NCBI RefSeq assembly: GCF_016595465.1
Contig: NZ_JAENIK010000012.1
Span: 620,001 to 684,000 of the forward strand
DNA from: Luteolibacter yonseiensis
Lineage (GTDB): Bacteria; Verrucomicrobiota; Verrucomicrobiia; Verrucomicrobiales; Akkermansiaceae
Length of the DNA: 64,000 nucleotides
Direction: 5' to 3'
Shown here one piece after another: positions 18,103 through 26,328 of this stretch. Both the position numbers and the translations under genes were made by a program. The notes beneath the pieces are model-generated. The model made no database searches, was not told the origin of the DNA, and saw only the letters and a program-made list of their open reading frames with translations. The first letter of the stretch is position 1. Every line of letters starts with the position of its first letter.

Positions 18103-18732
18103 TCATTTCACATCATAGCCCGTGAGATCCGGCTTGAAGAGCGCGTCATCCAACCTGCCGTTGAACTTCACATTCTGGAAAACGGTTCGCAGACGGGACT
18201 TGTCCTGGAGCTCCATCTCCATCGCGCGGAGTTCGTTTTTCACGGGATCGATATCGAGAAAGATCCAAGGGATCTGTGACCGGGTTTTCCGGTCCTTCGG
18301 CTTGAGCGTGTATTGATGGATGCCCAAGGTCACACGGGATTCGATGATTTCAAAGGTCTGCTGGAAATTCTCCACCGTGTCGAACGCCCTGCCCGAGAGG
18401 AGTGAAAACCGGGCGGCCTGTGGCGAGTTGACTCCGGTCCTGCGGGCGGTTTTCGCGGCGGTGTCGACGAGGGTGAAGGTCTCTCCATCCGAAACGGCGA
18501 GTGTCTCCACCGGATCTCCCAACTGCCAGCGAACCTTGTCGGGTTTCGCGAATGAGATCCTGCCCTTGGTGGACACAGGGTTCTTGAGCGCGGGAAGTTT
18601 CCGCTCCTGGACGAAATCGGCATCCAGGGTGGTGATGGTGGCCTGCCGTTTCAACCAGGTTTCGAGCGGGCCGTTGTCCGCACGGGTCGTGGCGAGCAGG
18701 AGCAGGGAGATAAAGGGGATGAGGAGGCGCAT
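18103..18732 (-). CDS. LolA-like outer-membrane lipoprotein carrier
   Basis: A 209-residue periplasmic protein with a signal peptide (MRLLIPFISLLLLATTRA). The LolA fold is recognisable from the start of the mature part (LKRQATITTLDADFVQERKL) and from ISFAKPDKVRWQL. LolA proteins ferry lipoproteins between membranes. Divergent LolA-like proteins are also standard members of aryl polyene gene clusters, where they are thought to handle the lipid-like product. Its start is 7 bases after the stop of the ketosynthase-like gene, so it is the third gene of a tight minus-strand unit with the two ketosynthase genes. I therefore favour the polyene-linked role over general LolA. Confidence 0.8.
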   Translation of the reverse strand: MRLLIPFISLLLLATTRADNGPLETWLKRQATITTLDADFVQERKLPALKNPVSTKGRISFAKPDKVRWQLGDPVETLAVSDGETFTLVDTAAKTARRTGVNSPQAARFSLLSGRAFDTVENFQQTFEIIESRVTLGIHQYTLKPKDRKTRSQIPWIFLDIDPVKNELRAMEMELQDKSRLRTVFQNVKFNGRLDDALFKPDLTGYDVK

Positions 18733-18739
18733 GGTGGTT

Positions 18740-19765
18740 TTACGGATTCTTGCCGAGCAACATGCCGGCGGATTGCTGGTTGGCACCGGTGGCGGCGACA
18801 ATGGCATTTTGAAACAGGCCGGATTCCAGGGCACTGACCGCCGCCACGGTCTGGAGAGCCGCGGAAATTCCCATGCCTTCTCCGAGGAGCATTCTCGGCG
18901 ACCAGCGCGGACCTTGCCAGTCTTCCCACGCGACGGCATCCGGGCGATCGTAGCGCGGAATTCCCGCGCGCCCATCCACCAGCAGGGTTTTTCCATCATC
19001 GTCGGCACCAAGCCTGCGGCGGATCTCACAGGCCGCCTGCTCCCTGCCGGCACCCGCGAGGGAAACCGGATCAGGCAATCGCAGCAGTTCCACCGGGCCG
19101 CACGAGGCTTCGAGATAAACGGCCGCCCCACCTTCCGCCGGCAGATAATTTCTCGAGTAGTGGAGAAGGCCTTCCGAACTCAGCCAGTCGATTTCTTCAC
19201 TGGCAACCACGAGGCAGCCGTCCACATCTCCGCGCACGATCCATTCGACGGCAAGATCGATCCCGCTCAGGAAACCGGTGCTGTCGCTGATGAGTGTGTC
19301 GTTCGGGGACACGCTGCCGATGAGGGCTGAGAGGTGACTGGAGGGGGCGTTGAAAACGGTCTCAGGGAAAAGAATGGGACTGGCCAGCGAGGGATCGGCG
19401 AGAGCCTCCGCGAAAAAGCGGTTCGAGTAATTCACGCAGCCGTTCGTCAGGGTGCAGATGACTCCGACGCGCAGATTTCCAGCAGCGACTTCCGCCAGGC
19501 GGTTTTCACCCAAGGCTTCCATTGCAGCGGCAGCGGCGAATTTCGAGATCGGACTGGTCCGGCGAAGGCGGGCGAACTTCGGAGTGGTCGCTCCCTCCGC
19601 CGGGACACGCAGGACAGGTGTCCGGATGATCTCATCCCCCACCGCGCGCTCCAGAAAGGAAGGCACCGGCTTTTCCCCGGCTTCAAGAAGCCGCATCATG
19701 GCAGCGACACCCCAGCCCGCGGGCGATACGGCACCACAACCGGTGATGGAAAGGGGAGTTCTCAT
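18740..19765 (-). CDS. ketosynthase-like chain-length factor (no active-site Cys)
   Basis: A 341-residue thiolase-fold protein beginning LSITGCGAVSPAGWGV, the start of beta-ketoacyl synthases. Where active enzymes have ACASG with the catalytic Cys, this one has ISDSTGFLSG (about 159-168) with no Cys. The two catalytic His motifs (HGTGT and the KSAIGH type) are missing, and it is about 80 residues shorter than FabF. This matches chain-length factors, which pair with an active KS. It overlaps the end of the active ketosynthase gene by 4 bases (ATGA), a layout expected for a KS/CLF heterodimer as in aryl polyene systems. Confidence 0.8.
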   Translation of the reverse strand: MRTPLSITGCGAVSPAGWGVAAMMRLLEAGEKPVPSFLERAVGDEIIRTPVLRVPAEGATTPKFARLRRTSPISKFAAAAAMEALGENRLAEVAAGNLRVGVICTLTNGCVNYSNRFFAEALADPSLASPILFPETVFNAPSSHLSALIGSVSPNDTLISDSTGFLSGIDLAVEWIVRGDVDGCLVVASEEIDWLSSEGLLHYSRNYLPAEGGAAVYLEASCGPVELLRLPDPVSLAGAGREQAACEIRRRLGADDDGKTLLVDGRAGIPRYDRPDAVAWEDWQGPRWSPRMLLGEGMGISAALQTVAAVSALESGLFQNAIVAATGANQQSAGMLLGKNP

Positions 19766-21015
19766 GAGATTTCACCCTCCTTGCCGAAAACCAGCGTCGC
19801 ATTCGCCCCACCGAAGCCGAACGAGTTCGTGAGCACCCGCCGCAAGGTGGCCTCGCGCGGGGTCTTTACCAGATCGAAGGTGCAAACCGCGTCCGCTTCC
19901 CGCACGTTCAGGCTCGCGGGCAGGAACTGGCCCTCCATCGCCAGCAGGCAGATGACAGACTCCACCGCACCCGCACCGCCCAGAAGGTGGCCGATGGCGG
20001 ACTTGGTCGAGCTGACACGGATCTTCTCCACCAGGTCGCCCGCCCAGCGTTGGATCGCATTTCCTTCGGCGATGTCATTGAGCGGCGTTCCAGTGCCGTG
20101 GGAATTGATGTAGTCGATTTGTCCGGGGGAGATCCCTGCCATGGAGCAGGCGGCTTGCATCGTCACGAGCGCGGTATCTCCCATGGGGTGGGGCTGGGTG
20201 AGATGGTGGACATCGGTGGCCGCTCCGTAGCCGAGGATCTCAGCGATCACCCTGGCACCACGCGCTTTCGCGGATCCGGCCGACTCCACAACGACAAACC
20301 CCGCGCCCTCACCCAAGGCAAGACCATCGCGTGCGGCATCAAAAGGACGGGGGATCCCTGAGGGACTGAGAGCCTGCAGGGCGTCGAATCCGGAAAAAAC
20401 CAACTGGCACAGCGCGTCGTAACCGCCCGCCAGCACACGATCCGCCCGTCCGGATCTCACCAGATGGAATGCCTGGCCAATGGCGTTCGCTCCGGAGGCG
20501 CATGCGTTCGAAACGATGCGGAGAGGCCCCGTCACTCCCAGCTGGCGCGCCATGTCGGTCATCTGCCGCTGTGCCTGGTAGAGCTCCACGCGGCGGAGCT
20601 GCGCGGCGCGCCGGACGGGGGAGGCTAGGGCTTGTTTGAAATACTCCTCTCCCACAGGCATCGCGGCGGCGGAGGTTCCGACCACCAGCGGCATTTCCCC
20701 TCCTGACAGCCCCGCATCGGCCAGTGCCTCGCGGGCGGCGATCCATGCGAGCCGGGTGCCGCGGTCCATGCGTGACCACGCCTTGCCGGAAATCCCGCCA
20801 TCCGGTGCCGCGTCCGGCAGATCAACCTGGCCCGCCGTGGCAACACGTTGCCGCGAGACATCGAAAATCGTCACCGGAGAAAACGCCATGCGCCCGGCAC
20901 GGAAACCGATGGTGTTTTCCTCCGCCCCATACCCCATGGGGGAGAGGATGCCGAGACCGCTCACCACCACGGAGCGCGGTCGGGAGGGCGGTGGGGCGTC
21001 GGAGAAATAGGCCAC
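19762..21015 (-). CDS. beta-ketoacyl synthase (FabF-like, aryl-polyene type)
   Basis: A 417-residue condensing enzyme that elongates acyl-ACP chains. The catalytic residues are intact: Cys172 in SNACASG, His306 in NSHGTGTPLND, and Lys338/His343 in STKSAIGHLLGG. The end, NSFGFGGANATLVF, is typical. A GTG (21015) is the start used; no ATG lies nearby upstream. It is the first gene of a three-gene unit: this KS, the Cys-less partner, then a LolA-like protein. It is divergent from an adenylate-forming ligase gene, which gives the content of an aryl polyene or flexirubin-like pathway. It is not the housekeeping FabF by context. Confidence 0.88.
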   Translation of the reverse strand: MAYFSDAPPPSRPRSVVVSGLGILSPMGYGAEENTIGFRAGRMAFSPVTIFDVSRQRVATAGQVDLPDAAPDGGISGKAWSRMDRGTRLAWIAAREALADAGLSGGEMPLVVGTSAAAMPVGEEYFKQALASPVRRAAQLRRVELYQAQRQMTDMARQLGVTGPLRIVSNACASGANAIGQAFHLVRSGRADRVLAGGYDALCQLVFSGFDALQALSPSGIPRPFDAARDGLALGEGAGFVVVESAGSAKARGARVIAEILGYGAATDVHHLTQPHPMGDTALVTMQAACSMAGISPGQIDYINSHGTGTPLNDIAEGNAIQRWAGDLVEKIRVSSTKSAIGHLLGGAGAVESVICLLAMEGQFLPASLNVREADAVCTFDLVKTPREATLRRVLTNSFGFGGANATLVFGKEGEIS

Positions 21016-21089
21016 GGGAAAAATGAATCGCAGTTAAGGCTCGTCAGACAGGGCCACTGCTAGCTAGGCACGCACGCACACCTTGTCAA

Positions 21090-22280
21090 ATGCCGTATCA
21101 CCGCTGGCTAGAAACCTCCCGCCGCTTCGCTTCCCGTCCCGCCATCTACGAGGGCGGCAATGTGCTGACTTTTTCCGACCTGGCGGCGCTGGTCGAATCC
21201 GCGCCACCTGCCAACGGCCCGGTCATCGCACGTAGCGGAGAGATGGACTTTTTTGTCGGGATCCTCCGGGCGTGGCGTGATGGTCAGGCGGTCATCCCGG
21301 TGGAGCGTGACGCCCCGGAACCGATGTTGAATGGAGAAATTCCCGAGGAAACATGTCTCGTGAAATACACGCCCGGAGCCAGCGGCATCCCGCGCGGGAT
21401 TTTTCTCAACGCCTCGCAAGTGATCGCGGACGGAGATCGTCTGCATGCGGCCATGGGACTCTCACCCGAAGTGCCGAACCTGTCCGTCATCTCCCTGGCG
21501 CATTCGTATGGATTTTCGAATGTGGTGTTGCCCATGATCCTTCACGGCGTGCCCATCCATATCGCTCCCGTGCCATTTCCCAGGGTGATTGAGGAGATTT
21601 TCAAACGACACACCGCCCTCGTCCTGCCCGCCGTCCCCTCGATGTGGCGGGCATGGCATCGCGCCGGGATCTTGAGAGGAGCGCCGATCACGCTCGCATT
21701 GTCCGCTGGCGCACCGCTGCCGCTCGCGTTGGAAAACGAGGTGTTCTCTTCCTCAGGATTGAAGATCCGGAATTTCTACGGTGCCAGCGAATGCGGTGGA
21801 ATATCGCTGGACCTGTCCGACAAACCGCGCGAATCGGCGACCGACGTCGGAACCCCGTTGCCGGGCGTCTCGGTGGAGGTCGGCAGGGACGGACGCCTGC
21901 TCGTGAAAAGCAGCGGCGTCGCGATTGGCTACGATTCACATCGCGAGGATGACTTGTTGGAAAATGGCAGCTATCTCACTCGGGATCTCGGTTTCCTTGA
22001 CCCATCAGACAGGCTCCATCTGACAGGCACCCTCGGTGGAGCCATCAATGTGGCGGGTCGCAAGGTCAGTCCGGCGAAGGTGGAGGCCGCGATCTTGTCC
22101 ACGGGCCTCGTGCGGCGGGTGAAGGTCCATGGGGTCGCAAGCAACGATCCCGAGCGCAATGCGGAAATCGCCGCAGAGGTGGAGGTGATGGAAAATGTCA
22201 CCCTCTATCAGCTCAAGTCCGCATCCTCGGAAAAGTTGCAGACGTGGGAACTGCCGAGACAGTGGGTGGTGAGGGGGTGA
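21090..22280 (+). CDS. short AMP-dependent acyl/aryl-adenylate ligase
   Basis: A 396-residue adenylate-forming enzyme, shorter than acyl-CoA ligases (about 500-550). The A3 loop is VKYTPGASGIPRG (about 91-103), a degenerate TSGSTGxPK. FYGASECGG is the A5 motif, LTRDLGFLD corresponds to A7, and GRKVSPAKVE to A8. The chain ends LPRQWVVRG, so the A10 catalytic lysine is not evident. Aryl polyene clusters carry a similar short ligase that activates the aromatic starter (4-hydroxybenzoate type). It is divergent from the ketosynthase pair across a 74-base gap that must hold both promoters. The missing lysine makes adenylation alone plausible, but thioester transfer uncertain. Confidence 0.8.
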   Translation: MPYHRWLETSRRFASRPAIYEGGNVLTFSDLAALVESAPPANGPVIARSGEMDFFVGILRAWRDGQAVIPVERDAPEPMLNGEIPEETCLVKYTPGASGIPRGIFLNASQVIADGDRLHAAMGLSPEVPNLSVISLAHSYGFSNVVLPMILHGVPIHIAPVPFPRVIEEIFKRHTALVLPAVPSMWRAWHRAGILRGAPITLALSAGAPLPLALENEVFSSSGLKIRNFYGASECGGISLDLSDKPRESATDVGTPLPGVSVEVGRDGRLLVKSSGVAIGYDSHREDDLLENGSYLTRDLGFLDPSDRLHLTGTLGGAINVAGRKVSPAKVEAAILSTGLVRRVKVHGVASNDPERNAEIAAEVEVMENVTLYQLKSASSEKLQTWELPRQWVVRG

Positions 22281-22293
22281 GTGCGGCAATGCG

Positions 22294-22473
22294 TCAAATT
22301 CGGGTGGTTATATCAAACTCTCCACCAGCAGCTCGGATAAAACTCTCCTGATCGTGGAGGAGGTGCCGAACGATTGTTGTCCGTGTAAGAATTCGATCCT
22401 CATCAGAGGCGTGGATGACGAACCGGTTCATGAATACCTGGATATGTTTGAGTTCCTTCTTAACAGACGGCAT
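22294..22473 (-). CDS. small ORF, hypothetical
   Basis: A 59-residue frame starting at an ATG (22473-22471), with an internal ATG at 22431 as an alternative. It is rich in charged residues, has no transmembrane segment, and contains HASDEDRILTRTTIVRHLL and AAGGEFDITTRI, which looks like real protein sequence. It lies in the 243-base gap between the adenylate ligase and the secreted unknown protein, downstream of the latter on the same strand by about 50 bases. It could be a small gene or the remnant of a longer one. Not recognised. Confidence 0.35.
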   Translation of the reverse strand: MPSVKKELKHIQVFMNRFVIHASDEDRILTRTTIVRHLLHDQESFIRAAGGEFDITTRI

Positions 22474-22523
22474 TAATGAAGGACATCATAAAGCCACGGA
22501 AACGTCCGATGCTTCCGGGGTGA

Positions 22524-23960
22524 TCACGGAGAATCTTCCTGCCGTAAAACCTCCGCTTGGAGCATCCACGGGGTTTCGGCTTCTCCTTGGGTCGCGGCAC
22601 TTCCCAACTGTGTTTTTCCTCCGTTCCAGACGATGCCGGTTGTCTTGAAAACATTCTGCGGGCAGCCATGGCGCATCTCGAGATTCACCTCGATAATACC
22701 TTCTCCCTCTCCCAGAACGGCATCTGTTTCGAGGGAATTCAGGATCTCTCCTTTGTGGTTCGCTTGCGAGATCAACCCCTTCCCATTACTTATCACGGCG
22801 ACGGACAACTCGTCCTGTCCGGTGATGGTGACAGCGAGATTCGGTGGATCGAGATGACATCCCATGAAAAGCATGTCCAGTTTTCCAAAGAGCTCCTCAT
22901 CCGTCGCCAGGATGTGAAGCTGGTCGCATAACGGATCGTAAGAGATTCTTTCACCAGGCTTGAGTGCCAAGCCCGCGAACAATCCGCTGACGTCCCACAA
23001 GGGGCGGCCGCTTGCCGCGATTGTTCCGGTTGCCAGATCCACCAATGGGAAATGAAACCTTGGCTTGCGAAAGAAGCCTTCCGGGGGCCTCTCCGCGAAA
23101 GGGTCCGCATCGTCCGTCGATTTGTCCGGGGACATTTCGTAAAGAATCTCCGGAGAAATGAGGATCGATTCGAACCAGCCTTCAGCGGACTTGTTCCGGG
23201 CCACAAGTGCTCGATCAAGGGGCTTGGCCTCCCCGTTTCTTTCCTCGGAAATCCCGGTTTCCAGAATCTGTCCATCCGGTCGCAAAAGTTGGAAGGTGGC
23301 TCTGACTTCGAAGCCCCGCCCGTCGCGAATGCTGCGTCCCAACCGCACGGCACGATTGGCATGCGACCTGACCGCCGTCTGGATCTTCAGGGTTTCATCG
23401 CCCTTGGTCAGACTCAGTTGAAATCTGGTGCTGAAGCGAATCTCCTCGTCGACATGCCATTCGTTGATATGAGGGACAGCTTCGAAATCAATGTTCCATG
23501 GTCCGCTCGTTTGTTTCAGCGTGACCGGCTTGCCATTGCGGGCGACGACGGAAAACGAACAGGCAGGGCGTGCATCCTTCGTCGCTTGTTTGCCTTCAGC
23601 CAATTCGAACACGTCCACAATCACCTTCGCCGACGAGAGGACTTCCCCCATCCGGACCGTGTCGGCGAACATGTAGATGGCCTGCCAGGGACCCTTGCTC
23701 ACGATCAGTCCGGACGTCTCGTTCCAAATCAGCCAGTCGAGCTTTGTATCCGGCTTGTCCTTTACGGCTGGGACAGGTGGTGTGATATCGTGGAGAATGT
23801 CACCTTGGCTGAAGAAGACCGATGGCTCGGGCGGAGCGTCGAGTTTTCGTTTCGGGCCGCCTTCCTGATAGCCTGCGAGGGGGTAGTTCCAGGCGATGAT
23901 GCTGTTTGAATGCGCGGCGGCGATGGCCAGCAGCCACAGGATGAAAACTCTCAAGCGCAT
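22524..23960 (-). CDS. secreted protein of unknown function
   Basis: A protein of 478 residues from the ATG at 23960, or 482 from a GTG at 23972. The N-terminus (RVFILWLLAIAAAHS) is a signal peptide. The mature protein is rich in beta-strand and acidic residues, with motifs such as WQAIYMFADTVRMGE, HINEWHVDEEIRF and GTIAASGRPLWDVSGLFAGLALKPGERISYDP. No domain was recognised and no metal or catalytic motif is evident. It looks like a large periplasmic or surface protein, possibly with a sandwich fold. The following small frame is on the same strand. Confidence 0.6.
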   Translation of the reverse strand: MRLRVFILWLLAIAAAHSNSIIAWNYPLAGYQEGGPKRKLDAPPEPSVFFSQGDILHDITPPVPAVKDKPDTKLDWLIWNETSGLIVSKGPWQAIYMFADTVRMGEVLSSAKVIVDVFELAEGKQATKDARPACSFSVVARNGKPVTLKQTSGPWNIDFEAVPHINEWHVDEEIRFSTRFQLSLTKGDETLKIQTAVRSHANRAVRLGRSIRDGRGFEVRATFQLLRPDGQILETGISEERNGEAKPLDRALVARNKSAEGWFESILISPEILYEMSPDKSTDDADPFAERPPEGFFRKPRFHFPLVDLATGTIAASGRPLWDVSGLFAGLALKPGERISYDPLCDQLHILATDEELFGKLDMLFMGCHLDPPNLAVTITGQDELSVAVISNGKGLISQANHKGEILNSLETDAVLGEGEGIIEVNLEMRHGCPQNVFKTTGIVWNGGKTQLGSAATQGEAETPWMLQAEVLRQEDSP

Positions 23961-24006
23961 CCTCCCATTCACGATAAAAAGACGGACCCGACAAGCAGTG
24001 AATCGT

Positions 24007-24330
24007 TCACATCAGGGGGGAAGGAGTGCCGCAGTTCCAGCACTCGGTGTAAACACCATCGACAGTCTCTCCGCAGTTCGCGCATTTCCACTCTGGAACG
24101 GTCGGTGAGGCCGCGTCCTTTTCCCGGTAATCCCTGATGATCGATAGCGCGCGGTTTTCCTCGCGGTTGTTGAGAACCCATAGCTCCGGATAAACCTGAG
24201 TGTAAGGCACCTCTCCGGCGATCCCGGACGCACCCGCGTTACGAAGTTCCGTCCGGATGCCTTCGGACTCAAGGAGGCTCTGCATGTGGCCGACAATGGT
24301 GAAGTCGATGTTTTCGAAGACAAGACGCAT
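24007..24330 (-). CDS. DUF2007 protein with C-terminal zinc ribbon
   Basis: A 107-residue protein. Residues 1-70 read as the DUF2007 'putative signal transducing' fold (FTIVGHMQSLLESEGIRTELRN and the VYPELWVLNNRE strand). Residues 83-100 are a zinc ribbon with C83-C86 and C97-C100 (WKCANCG...CWNCGTP). Both parts are familiar from small cytosolic proteins of unknown role. It is on the minus strand after the ABC-F gene. No start other than 24330 is plausible. Confidence 0.8.
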   Translation of the reverse strand: MRLVFENIDFTIVGHMQSLLESEGIRTELRNAGASGIAGEVPYTQVYPELWVLNNREENRALSIIRDYREKDAASPTVPEWKCANCGETVDGVYTECWNCGTPSPLM

Positions 24331-24406
24331 GGATGCTGGTGTTGGACTGTTTCGGGTCGCTGGTGCGGAGCCATGCGCGTGATGGAGCCTGGGTGACGGA
24401 ACCCGT

Positions 24407-24529
24407 TCATGAAAGATACAGCACTCCCGACAAAAGCAAGGCCGTGGCTGCGACCGTCAACGCGATCCAGATCTTCAGAAACAAGGTAAATCCGTCAGAT
24501 TGCAGCTTTGCCAGCGAAGGCGGGCCCAT
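24407..24529 (-). CDS. possible tiny single-pass membrane protein
   Basis: A 40-residue frame with one clear transmembrane helix (LKIWIALTVAATALLLSGVL) near its C-terminus. It starts at 24529, 20 bases after the stop of the ABC-F gene. It ends 77 bases before the start of the DUF2007 gene, on the same strand. No Shine-Dalgarno is visible, but that is true across the window. The helix could occur by chance in GC-rich sequence, so support is modest. Confidence 0.35.
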   Translation of the reverse strand: MGPPSLAKLQSDGFTLFLKIWIALTVAATALLLSGVLYLS

Positions 24530-24548
24530 GATCGCAGGCCCGGCGCGG

Positions 24549-26201
24549 TTACGCCGTCACCGCGCCACGGTCATCACTCAGTCCGCTCTTTTCGATGAAG
24601 TAGTCATACCCACCGGTGTAGCGGGTGACGAGGGCTCCTTTCTCGGGGTTCTTTTCGTTCCGTGTGATGTGCAGGGTAGTCTCCGCGAGCGTGCGGATGA
24701 AGTGCACGTCGTGGGAAATGAAGACGAGCGTGCCCTCGTAGTTTTTCAACGCGGCGACAAGCGAGTCGATGGAGAGGATGTCAAGGTGGGTCGTCGGCTC
24801 GTCCATGAGGAGGAGGTTCGGTGGATCGACAAGAAACTTGACGAGGTTGAGGCGGGACTTCTCCCCCCCGGAGAGCACGCCGCAGCGTTTTTCCACATCC
24901 GCGCGGCGGAAGAGGAAGGTGCCGAGAATGGCGCGGGCGTCTTCCTCGCGCAGGGTGGTGCAGGCGCCCATGACCTCTTCGAGCACCGTGTTGTACTCGT
25001 TGAGGGCTTCCGCACGGTGCTGGCTGTAGTAGCCGATCTTGGTGGCATAGCCTGGTTCGCGCTTGCCTTCGTTGATCTGGATTTCTCCGGCGAGGATCTT
25101 GAGCAGGGTGGTCTTGCCGGCACCGTTCGGACCGACGAGCACGATCTTGTCGTTGCGCTCGATGGTGAGGTCCAGGTCCTTGTAAATGCGCTTCTCGCCA
25201 TAGCTCTGGCCCATCTGGGTGAGTTCCATGACCTTTTGGTTGGATCGCGGTGGCTGCGGGAAGGAAAATTTGAACGGCTTGCGCGGGGTGCGCGGCTTTT
25301 CGATGCGTTCGATTTTTTCCACCAGCTTGATCCGGGACTGGACCTGCGCGGCCTTGGAACCGACCTGGCGGAAGCGTTCGATGAATTCCTGGTGCGCCTC
25401 GATCTCCTTGTTCTGGTTGCGGTAGGCCTGGACCTGGAGTTCGTAGCGTTTGTCGCGCTGGTCAAGGAAAGCGCTGTAATTTCCGGTGTAGGAAATGAGC
25501 GCGGCCGCATCGGGATCGATCTCGATGACAGTCTCGATGATGGAGTCCATGAAGTCCCGGTCGTGGGAGATCATGAGGATCGCGCCGGAGTAGTTCAGCA
25601 GATAGCGCTGGAGCCAGAGCAGGGAAAGCAGGTCCAGGTGATTGGTCGGCTCGTCGAGCATCAGGAGATCCGGCTCCATCACCAGCAGACGGGCGAGGTG
25701 GGCGCGCATCACCCAGCCGCCGGAGTATTCGCGGGCGGGTTTGTTGAAGTCCTCCTGCTTGAAGCCGAGGCCGGAAAGGATCTTTTTTGCCTTCGGCTCA
25801 AGCTGGTAGCCGTTCAGCGCGGTGAACTGGTCCTGCGCGTGTGCGAACTCCGGGGTGGAGAGATCACCGGACTTTTCTCCCTCGCGGATGGTGCGGAGGA
25901 GTCCTATCATCTCCGGAGTGATGCCGATGGCGATTTCCAAAATGGTTTCATCCGTCGGCTCGCCCGCTTCCTGAGGCAGATAGCCGGTGATGGCATACTC
26001 ATCACGCTCGATTTTCCCTTCGTCCGGTTGGTCCTCGTCGAGGATCATGCGGAAAAGCGTGGACTTGCCAGCGCCGTTCGGACCGACGAGGGCGACGCGC
26101 TCGCCCCAGTTGATGGACATTTCCGCTTCGCGGAGCAGCGTGCGGCCGCCGAGAGTTTTGGTGAGCTTGTGAATAGTGAGCACGCGGGGGATGTAAATCA
26201 C
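24549..26201 (-). CDS. ABC-F ATPase (ribosome-associated or resistance-type)
   Basis: A 550-residue soluble ATPase with two nucleotide-binding domains and no transmembrane segments. Each half has a Walker A (VGPNGAGKST and VGPNGAGKTT), a signature (YSGGWVMR and LSGGEKSRLNL) and a Walker B ending in DEPT. ABC-F proteins bind the ribosome; candidates include Uup/EttA/YbiT-like or antibiotic-protection types, which I cannot separate here. The interdomain linker is a charged coiled coil (about 240-320). The start is a GTG at 26201; a GTG at 26183 (LTIHKLTKTL) is the alternative and fits family starts better. Confidence 0.93.
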   Translation of the reverse strand: MIYIPRVLTIHKLTKTLGGRTLLREAEMSINWGERVALVGPNGAGKSTLFRMILDEDQPDEGKIERDEYAITGYLPQEAGEPTDETILEIAIGITPEMIGLLRTIREGEKSGDLSTPEFAHAQDQFTALNGYQLEPKAKKILSGLGFKQEDFNKPAREYSGGWVMRAHLARLLVMEPDLLMLDEPTNHLDLLSLLWLQRYLLNYSGAILMISHDRDFMDSIIETVIEIDPDAAALISYTGNYSAFLDQRDKRYELQVQAYRNQNKEIEAHQEFIERFRQVGSKAAQVQSRIKLVEKIERIEKPRTPRKPFKFSFPQPPRSNQKVMELTQMGQSYGEKRIYKDLDLTIERNDKIVLVGPNGAGKTTLLKILAGEIQINEGKREPGYATKIGYYSQHRAEALNEYNTVLEEVMGACTTLREEDARAILGTFLFRRADVEKRCGVLSGGEKSRLNLVKFLVDPPNLLLMDEPTTHLDILSIDSLVAALKNYEGTLVFISHDVHFIRTLAETTLHITRNEKNPEKGALVTRYTGGYDYFIEKSGLSDDRGAVTA

Positions 26202-26328
26202 GCGCGGGCGGTGGGCAAGGATTTCGGCAATCTGCCGGAATTGATTAGGAAAAGTGAACTAATCCACAGCTATTGACCTTGACGGATCGGGCTGCGGACG
26301 GGCTTTATTGCGCAACCTCAATCACCGC

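Noticed and set aside
24333..26276. 647-residue open frame antisense to the ABC-F gene
   Set aside because: The sense frame has two full ATPase domains; the antisense frame has no motif.
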